This document shows, in pieces, positions 43,046 to 47,985 of a DNA stretch of 47,985 nucleotides (the stretch's first letter is position 1; each line of letters begins with the position of its first letter). The notes under the pieces were generated by a model, which was not told where the DNA came from, made no database searches, and saw only the letters and a list, made by a program, of their open reading frames with translations. The DNA lies in contig CAKTVV010000021.1 in NCBI GenBank assembly GCA_934630515.1, forward strand, positions 1-47,985, read 5' to 3'. The stretch comes from an uncultured Eubacteriales bacterium (GTDB lineage: Bacteria > Bacillota > Clostridia > Oscillospirales > Acutalibacteraceae). The position numbers and the translations under genes were made by a program.

Positions 43046-43783
43046 TTACAGTCTGTGTATGTGAAAGCCACCGTCCACATCCAGCGACATGCCGGTCACA
43101 TAGGGCATCGAGCCGTTGCACAGCGCCAGCACATTGTCCGCAATATCCTCGGGACGGCCCCAACGCCGGATCGGCAGAAGTCCTCCGTCGATGAGCGCAT
43201 CGTATTTCTGCTTCACGGTCGCCGTCATGCCGGTGGCAATGATGCCCGGGCGGATCTCGTTGACCATAATGCCGTATTCCGCCAGCCGGTCGGCAAAAAG
43301 GGTCGTGATCATGGAGACCCCCGCCTTGGAGATGCAGTATTCGCCCCGGTTCGTGGAGCTGGTATAGGCGCTCATGGACGAGATATTCACGATGCACCCT
43401 TTTGAATCACCCGCATTTTGGATCATGGCATTGGCGACCGCCTGGGTCAAAAAGAGCGTGCCCTTCGTATTGATGTTCATGACAAAATCGTAGCTCTCCT
43501 CGGTCATCGTCAGCAGATCGGCACGAACCCTCGGCGCCACGCCCGCAACGTTGACCAGCACATCCACCCGGCCATGCTTCTCCAGCGTTGTTTTGACCAG
43601 CTGCTCTCTGGACTCCGTCCGGCTCAGATCCCCCGCAACATAGGTGAAATTCCCCGGCAGCTCCTTTTCAAAGGTCGGCATAATATCCATACCGACCACC
43701 GCCATGCCGTGCTCCAGAAGCTTTTTGGCTGTCGCATAGCCGATCCCGCCGGCGACGCCTGTGACAATGGCAATTTTCTTCAT
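43046..43783 (-). CDS. short-chain dehydrogenase/reductase
   Basis: 245 residues, classical SDR. Cofactor loop TGVAGGIG, the NVAGVAPRV motif, catalytic Ser in IVNISSMSAYTSS and Tyr-x3-Lys in YCISK, then RPGIIATGM. It ends VTGMSLDVDGGFHIHRL. Asp after the second strand (GMDIMP) favours NAD(H). The ATG overlaps the OYE stop (ATGA). Likely oxidises or reduces a sugar or alicyclic hydroxyl in the module's pathway. Confidence 0.92.
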   Translation of the reverse strand: MKKIAIVTGVAGGIGYATAKKLLEHGMAVVGMDIMPTFEKELPGNFTYVAGDLSRTESREQLVKTTLEKHGRVDVLVNVAGVAPRVRADLLTMTEESYDFVMNINTKGTLFLTQAVANAMIQNAGDSKGCIVNISSMSAYTSSTNRGEYCISKAGVSMITTLFADRLAEYGIMVNEIRPGIIATGMTATVKQKYDALIDGGLLPIRRWGRPEDIADNVLALCNGSMPYVTGMSLDVDGGFHIHRL

Positions 43784-45108
43784 TTCCGATCCCCTCCGCA
43801 AAATTCTTTATAGATCGGCGCATACACGGCGCCGTCCCGGACAACGCAGCCGGGCGTACCGCCCCTCTGGCGCATGATCTCCGTACACTTGGAGCAGCAG
43901 ATGCAGCATTTAGCGGCGTCCATGGCGCCGTTTTGCAGGATGTCCTTGGCAAAATCCGGGTATGCCAGAATCGTTCTTCCAAAGCCGGCAAAGTCGAATT
44001 TCCCCTGTTGGATATAGGCGGCTGCGACCCGGGGCACCGCCACGCCGAGATAGGACAGCGCCGAGCATATGAGCTTCATACCGGGGACCGCCTCTTTCAG
44101 CTGTGCGGTACCGTTCAGCATGCGGGCGACCCCGACAAGGGGATGCTCCGGCGCTTCATACCCGCCGTGTGCATACGGTCGGTTCACATGCGGATTGAAA
44201 TAGGGGTTGCCCATGGTAATATTCAAGATCCGCACCCCATAGTCGTACAGCATCCGGATCAGCTGTATCGGCTCCGTCGGATCGAACGCCAGCCCGCCGC
44301 CCTCCCGGACGCCGAAGCCGTACGGATACACAAATCCGTCATACACATTCAGCCTCGAGGAGACCAGAAAATCCCGGTCGGTGCTCTGGATCGCCCCCTG
44401 CACCGCCTCCCGCAGAAGCCTTGTTCTGTTTTCAAAGCTCCCGCCGTATTTTCCGGTCCGCTCATACGCCGACAGCAGCTCGCTGTTCAGATAGCGGTGA
44501 CAGCACTTGATGTCCACGCCGTCAAAGCCGGCTTTTTCCGCCAGCCGGGCGCCGTTGACCAGCTTTTCCCCCACCCGATCCAGATACTCGTCGGTCACGA
44601 TCCGGCTGGACGAGATCGGAGTCTCCTTTTCAAAGATCGGGTTATTGTAGGCGATCAGCGGCTCCGGCACGCCGTTGGGCTTGGAGTATCTTCCCGAATG
44701 GGTCGCCTGCATGAAGATCCTCGGCTCGTACCCGTTTTCCCGGAGCGCCAGCTCCTTGATCTCCTCTACATGGCGGGCAAACGCATCCACATTGGCTTCG
44801 TTTATGTAAAGCTGGCGTGGATTCGCCCTGCCCTCCGGCAGCACCGCCGTCGCTTCATACCATATCACGCCCGCTCCGCCCTTGGCAAGGCGTGCATATC
44901 TTCTCTTGGTCAGCACATCCGGCTCACCGGTGCGTGTGCCGTCGCAGCCCTCCATCGCCTGACAGGCAAGCCGGTTGCTGAACCGCTTGCTGCCGATGAC
45001 ACAGTCCTCCCGCAGGGCAGCCACATCGTCGCCAAAGCAAATATGCGTATCGTGCTCCCGATTCTCCGCCACAAAATCATCAAAATGCTTATACACCCGG
45101 TTTGACAC
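43780..45108 (-). CDS. Old Yellow Enzyme family Fe-S flavoenzyme (NADH:flavin oxidoreductase-like)
   Basis: 442 residues, one FMN-binding TIM barrel. GVIWYEATAVLPEGRANPRQLYI, IFMQATHSGRYSKPNG, GFDGVDIKCCHRYLNSELLSAYE, and FGRTILAYPDF are OYE motifs. The Cys cluster CCICCSKC plus TPGC near the end fits the [4Fe-4S] site of dienoyl-CoA-reductase-type members; the C-terminal FAD/NADH domain of those is absent. GTG at 45,108 has GGAGGG 7 bases upstream. First gene of the redox operon, divergent from an AraC regulator. BaiCD-like reduction of enones is a possible analogy. Confidence 0.88.
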   Translation of the reverse strand: MSNRVYKHFDDFVAENREHDTHICFGDDVAALREDCVIGSKRFSNRLACQAMEGCDGTRTGEPDVLTKRRYARLAKGGAGVIWYEATAVLPEGRANPRQLYINEANVDAFARHVEEIKELALRENGYEPRIFMQATHSGRYSKPNGVPEPLIAYNNPIFEKETPISSSRIVTDEYLDRVGEKLVNGARLAEKAGFDGVDIKCCHRYLNSELLSAYERTGKYGGSFENRTRLLREAVQGAIQSTDRDFLVSSRLNVYDGFVYPYGFGVREGGGLAFDPTEPIQLIRMLYDYGVRILNITMGNPYFNPHVNRPYAHGGYEAPEHPLVGVARMLNGTAQLKEAVPGMKLICSALSYLGVAVPRVAAAYIQQGKFDFAGFGRTILAYPDFAKDILQNGAMDAAKCCICCSKCTEIMRQRGGTPGCVVRDGAVYAPIYKEFCGGDRK

Positions 45109-45202
45109 AGTTCGTCCCTCCACATCACAGCAATCACAAGATATATTATACCGTCCTGTTGGAGCGGGCGTTATACGGATGCTGCAGACTTTTATGTAAA
45201 TC

Positions 45203-45230
45203 TTGCTTTTTTCACCAAATATGCTATACT
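45203..45230 (+). promoter_or_regulatory. promoter of the AraC-type regulator
   Basis: TTGCTT (45,203-45,208), a 16-base spacer and TATACT (45,225-45,230), 20 bases before the TTG start. The leader would be very short. On the other strand a TATAAT lies at about 45,149 but without a good -35, suiting an activator-dependent redox operon. Confidence 0.6.
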
Positions 45231-45249
45231 GATCCCGAGGTGATGACTC

Positions 45250-46050
45250 TTGAGATCCCGGATCCAAAGTGTGAAGTTTTCCGACACGCCGATAAGCGGC
45301 ATACCCCATTATCATAATTGCCACCAGCTGCTGTTCGTCACGAGGGGGCATGCGACCATTCTGCTGAACAGCAAAGAATTCCTGCTTTCCCCGGGCGAAA
45401 TACTGCTGTTGAGCCGTTTTGAACAACACAGCATACAGGACGCCTCTCCCGATTACCAGCGGTTTATCCTGAAGCTGGAGCCCCAAATGCAATACGCCCA
45501 GCAGCCCCGGCTTTTTTCCATTCTGTTTAACCGTCCGAAAAATTTCAATAATGTGATCGCCGTGGGGGATGATTTTGAAAATATCAGCGGTGTTTTCCGA
45601 CAGCTGATCGCTGAAAGACAGAACGCTCATGTTATGAATGAGACCATGATCGATCTGCTGCTGCACCAACTGATGATATACATTTACCGTCCCATGGATC
45701 TGGATCGTTCCTATTACACCTCCCACCATTTCTCCATGGTGCTGCAGGCACAAAGCATTCTCAGCGCCAATTATCAGACAAGCTTCACCCTGCAGGAGAT
45801 CGCCGATGCCTTATCTGTCAGCCCGTCCCTGCTTTCCCACAGCTTTAAGGAGATCACCGGCATGTCGGTAATGAATTTTTTACTGGCCTGCCGCATCGCA
45901 GAAGCCAAAAATCAATTGATTCAAACGGAAACGCCCATCGGGCTGATCGCCGAACGGTGCGGCTTTTCCGATTTCAGCAATTTCAGCCGCACCTTCAAGA
46001 AAGAGACCGGGTACACCCCCTCCCAATATGCAAAGGCATTCAAGCAGTAA
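45250..46050 (+). CDS. AraC-family transcriptional regulator with cupin-type sensor
   Basis: 266 residues. The N-terminal cupin (ISGIPHYHNCHQLLFVTRGHATILLNSKEFLLSPGEILLLS) binds the inducer. Two C-terminal helix-turn-helix units (TLQEIADALSVSPSLLSHSFKEITG and PIGLIAERCGFSDFSNFSRTFKKETGYTPSQY) bind DNA. It starts at TTG with GAGGTG 7 bases upstream. Divergent from the OYE gene, so likely activates the redox operon in response to its substrate. Confidence 0.9.
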   Translation: MRSRIQSVKFSDTPISGIPHYHNCHQLLFVTRGHATILLNSKEFLLSPGEILLLSRFEQHSIQDASPDYQRFILKLEPQMQYAQQPRLFSILFNRPKNFNNVIAVGDDFENISGVFRQLIAERQNAHVMNETMIDLLLHQLMIYIYRPMDLDRSYYTSHHFSMVLQAQSILSANYQTSFTLQEIADALSVSPSLLSHSFKEITGMSVMNFLLACRIAEAKNQLIQTETPIGLIAERCGFSDFSNFSRTFKKETGYTPSQYAKAFKQ

Positions 46051-46119
46051 AGCAGTTGTATACGACGGGGCGGCAGGAGCTGTGTTTTCGTTTTTTTCAC
46101 CACCTCCAAAAGCAGAAAC

Positions 46120-46153
46120 AGCCGCTTGATCCTCAAACGAAGGCCAAGCGGCT
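46120..46153. terminator. weak hairpin between regulator and EFR1 gene
   Basis: AGCCGCTT (46,120-46,127) with AAGCGGCT (46,146-46,153) around an 18-base loop. No T-run on either side; a low-quality terminator at the point where two convergent genes meet. Confidence 0.35.
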
Positions 46154-46193
46154 ATGTATGTATTATTCACTTCAAGAAATCGGAATTTTACAA

Positions 46194-46952
46194 TTATCGA
46201 ATTTTTAACTGTTCAAAATGGTAACGGGGTTTTCCGATACTCTTGTTACCATACTCTATCGCTTCTGCGGGGCAATAGCAAATACAGGCCATGCAATGAG
46301 TGCATTGATCTCCCCATATCGGCTTGCCGTTTTTAAGTGTAATGTTGTTCATCGGGCAGTTTTTAACACATTGACCACACCCGATACAAGTATCATCTGT
46401 CTGAAATGCAGTAGCTTTCACGAAGAACTGATAAAAAATCGGATTTACCGGACCGCTCATGAAACGGTCATAGAGGTTGTTTCGTGGTGCAGGGAAATGT
46501 TGTTCTGCCTTAATACAGGCAATGGTGTCCACAATAGCAGGCTCCGCATTTTTTACAATCGTTCTTGCTTCCGCTGCTTGGGGTACACCGAACATGGCAA
46601 TATAGTTTTCCGGCATAAGAATTTGCGATGTGCCCATATAGGATAAGTGCTTTTCTTCAGCAAGACTGCGATTATATTTTGACGCATTGCCAATTTCACC
46701 ACCGCAGTTCATAACAAACCAAATACGTTTTGCAGAAAGCAATTTCGTTTTGGAAAGCCAATCCGACACAATTCGGGGAATACGCCACGCATAAGTCGGA
46801 GTCACAACGATTACAGTATCGCCTGTTTTTATTGGCGAATAATCGACTGCCTTGATTTTTGCATTCACATCTACAATCTCGTCCTGCAATTCATCTGCCA
46901 TTCGCTTCGCTATATAACGGCTGTTGCCTGTTCCTGAAAAGCACAAGATCAT
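46194..46952 (-). CDS. EFR1-type flavodoxin-ferredoxin fusion protein
   Basis: 252 residues. An N-terminal flavodoxin-like domain (ILCFSGTGNSRYIAKRM for FMN phosphate, VVTPTYAWRIPRIVSDWL) is followed by two [4Fe-4S] motifs, CIGCGQCVKNCP and CTHCMACICYCP. EFR1-family proteins are small electron carriers in anaerobes. Base composition is more AT-rich than the operons to its left, and the flanks carry mobile-element debris, so it may be a recent arrival. Confidence 0.9.
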   Translation of the reverse strand: MILCFSGTGNSRYIAKRMADELQDEIVDVNAKIKAVDYSPIKTGDTVIVVTPTYAWRIPRIVSDWLSKTKLLSAKRIWFVMNCGGEIGNASKYNRSLAEEKHLSYMGTSQILMPENYIAMFGVPQAAEARTIVKNAEPAIVDTIACIKAEQHFPAPRNNLYDRFMSGPVNPIFYQFFVKATAFQTDDTCIGCGQCVKNCPMNNITLKNGKPIWGDQCTHCMACICYCPAEAIEYGNKSIGKPRYHFEQLKIR

Positions 46953-47314
46953 GATGATATTGCCTCCTTAAGTGCCGATTTGTTCGATCGATCATACCAC
47001 CGGATCGTGAAATGATCTGCCGCTATGTTCCGTGCAACCGGATTGCTTCCGTCCGAAAGGGTGAATATTTCTGAAAGAGCACTTGCTCTTCGCAAGTGCT
47101 CTTTTTTGCGGAAAAGGGGGAAGCTCTGAGCTCCCGCCGTCCGGGGCCGCTCTCCTGCACAACCGCAAGCGGTTTCCATCCGCACGGCGCTATACTTTTT
47201 GTCTGCGGCAAAGGTAAGCTCGCCGCACCCATCCCCACCTTTAGGTAAGGACAGGACAATAGAGATGTTTTTGCCTTTTCGCTGTCTTGATTTGAACACC
47301 CTCGACACAATCAT
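46949..47314 (-). CDS. dubious 121-residue ORF upstream of the EFR1 gene
   Basis: An ATG at 47,314 with GGGAG upstream opens a frame that overlaps the EFR1 start (ATGA). The protein is basic, MIVSRVFKSRQRKGKNISIVLSL at its start, with no domain recognised. A strong hairpin terminator at 47,074-47,107 lies inside it, so the latter part is probably not translated. I suspect only a short peptide or a remnant of an integrative element. Confidence 0.3.
   Translation of the reverse strand: MIVSRVFKSRQRKGKNISIVLSLPKGGDGCGELTFAADKKYSAVRMETACGCAGERPRTAGAQSFPLFRKKEHLRRASALSEIFTLSDGSNPVARNIAADHFTIRWYDRSNKSALKEAISS
47074..47107 (+). terminator. strong hairpin with T6 tail
   Basis: AAAGAGCACTTGC (47,074-47,086) pairs perfectly with GCAAGTGCTCTTT (47,092-47,104) followed by TTT on the plus strand. 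No plus-strand gene directly precedes it in full, which suggests that it belongs to a lost or fragmentary unit. Confidence 0.8.
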
Positions 47315-47364
47315 TTTACATCACTCCCTTTCTGTTTTCAAGGTCTTTTACAGCGTCATCTCGA

Positions 47365-47406
47365 TTTGACAGGTTGTAATATGTATTTTGACAGGTGGGA
47401 CCTGTC
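47365..47406. promoter_or_regulatory. operator-like TTTGACAGGT repeats between divergent ORFs
   Basis: TTTGACAGGT occurs at 47,365-47,374 and again at 47,387-47,396, one start 22 bases from the other. The second GACAGGT forms an inverted repeat with ACCTGTC (47,400-47,406) over a GGG centre. The TTGACA within could be -35 elements, but the -10 regions are poor. Repeats at two-turn spacing between divergent ORFs suggest a regulator binding site. Confidence 0.5.
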
Positions 47407-47453
47407 GAAATACAGGGTCGGATCAAGACCCAGAAGGTATGGAGGTACATCCA

Positions 47454-47540
47454 ATGGAAGAAAAGGTATTTGTAGGGTACAATTTTGGGAAGTTCCAGAA
47501 TGACGAGGGACGGATGCAGGACTACTTTTTTACTTGCTGA
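47454..47540 (+). CDS. 28-residue ORF, probably truncated mobile-element gene
   Basis: The ATG at 47,454 has GGAGG 8 bases upstream, so translation starts well. The protein starts MEEKVFVGYNFGKFQNDEG and stops after DYFFTC beside a T6 run, resembling the N-terminus of a longer conjugative-element protein cut short. Other frames after the run do not restore a recognisable domain. Confidence 0.4.
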   Translation: MEEKVFVGYNFGKFQNDEGRMQDYFFTC

Positions 47541-47728
47541 GCGCCCTTGAAACTGTGCCGGAGATTGCTGTCCGTTCGGCTATTCTCTTTTCAGGCGGCA
47601 TATCGCCATGACCGTCCTTACCTATAAGCTCTTATCTGATCAGCATCATGAGCAACGGATTTTTCAGAAGCGAGAAGCCCTTGCTTTCTGCCGAATATTC
47701 AAGTTATACCTTCTATTTTAATAAAAAT
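47541..47728. other. intergenic debris without a recognisable gene
   Basis: Short frames in both strands only, none with a good ribosome site or known motif. Position between a truncated ORF and a truncated helicase fits rearranged mobile-element DNA. Confidence 0.4.
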
Positions 47729-47747
47729 CCCCCGGCGCAGCCGGGGG
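47729..47747 (-). terminator. terminator downstream of the RecD-like fragment
   Basis: CCCCCGGC (47,729-47,736) pairs with GCCGGGGG (47,740-47,747); on the minus strand it runs into ATTTTTATT. Two small stems (ACGCC/GGCGT and GGGC/GCCC) lie between it and the helicase stop. Confidence 0.85.
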
Positions 47748-47827
47748 TATTTCATATGCGGGCAAAGCCCTATGATACTGGCAACGCCTAAAGGCGTGGA
47801 AGCGGTCTGACACCAGCAAGGAGATTG

Positions 47828-47985
47828 TTACCGGCTACCCGTAAACGGGTCTACAAATTCTCTAAGTGTCATCAGTTTATGAATTGTCTTGGCTTCCTTG
47901 CCGGTTGCCGCCTTCATGCGTTTCGCCGCCATACCGGTAGGCGCAGCAAGAGCAATCTCGACACCTGAAATGCGGCATATTTTCG
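47828..47985 (-). pseudogene. RecD-like helicase fragment, truncated
   Basis: A minus-strand frame enters from the right edge and reads VEIALAAPTGMAAKRMKAAT then GKEAKTIHKL, the motif Ia region of RecD2/TraA-type SF1B helicases. It then ends after 14 unrelated residues (LREFVDPFTGSR) at the TAA at 47,828. A real helicase continues several hundred residues beyond this point, so the gene is cut off. The P-loop would lie outside the window. TraA-type relaxase-helicase or RecD2 from an integrative element is likely. Confidence 0.7.

Overview
The window looks like chromosomal DNA from a spore-forming, GC-rich clostridial (Oscillospiraceae/Ruminococcaceae-like) anaerobe, probably from the gut. The evidence is the yabP-yabQ sporulation block beside divIC and the HU gene, groESL under a CIRCE operator, sigma-A promoters of Firmicutes type, strong GGAGG ribosome sites, EFR1-type and Old Yellow Enzyme redox proteins, and a very dense gene arrangement lying mostly on the minus strand. 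Both ends (about 1-2300 and 46,100-47,985) are more AT-rich or fragmented and carry broken genes and pieces of mobile elements.

Layout. 1-2300: the end of an unrecognised gene, a palindrome-rich spacer, and two genes broken at homopolymer runs: a zinc-ribbon membrane protein, and a protein with a WTRD motif and a possible PD-(D/E)XK nuclease domain. 2334-2748: a five-tRNA operon (Val-Asp-Phe-Gly-Cys). 2850-10,204: housekeeping genes: a CAP-domain lipoprotein, groESL, a lipid-kinase-like protein, a THUMP methyltransferase, an S1 protein, divIC, yabQ, yabP, rqcP and HU. 10,301-13,318: a TrpXYZ-type ABC importer behind a leader peptide with three consecutive Tyr codons and a transcription attenuator, which suggests tyrosine or aromatic amino-acid import. 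13,384-15,581: two G3E GTPases, one with a long His/Asp/Glu metal-binding repeat.

15,605-30,235: the most distinctive region. A cyclic-di-GMP-I riboswitch with its own terminator precedes a secreted InlB-repeat protein. An eight-gene collinear block follows: lipoprotein, 65-aa coiled-coil protein, 7TM HD-GYP phosphodiesterase, 1019-aa membrane-anchored glycosidase-like protein without the usual catalytic Glu, HEAT-repeat membrane protein, processive family-2 glycosyltransferase, and two glycosidase-like extracellular proteins that keep paired Glu residues. I read this as a c-di-GMP-linked synthase-dependent exopolysaccharide and adhesin locus that matches no pel, pga, bcs or alg operon I know.

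30,279-31,462: a plus-strand DivIVA-like coiled-coil gene. 31,818-37,472: a sugar module (FucI-like isomerase, FGGY kinase, DUF4432 epimerase-like protein, class II aldolase) divergent from a PocR-AraC regulator. 37,622-46,050: a redox module (OYE-type Fe-S flavoenzyme, SDR, FAD fumarate-reductase-like protein, TIM-barrel isomerase, 2-hydroxyacid dehydrogenase, and a probable alpha/alpha-toroid carbohydrate-active protein) divergent from an AraC regulator. Its substrate is unknown. 46,194-47,985: an EFR1 flavodoxin-ferredoxin, a divergent operator-like region, a tiny ORF and a truncated RecD-like helicase, probably remnants of an integrative element.
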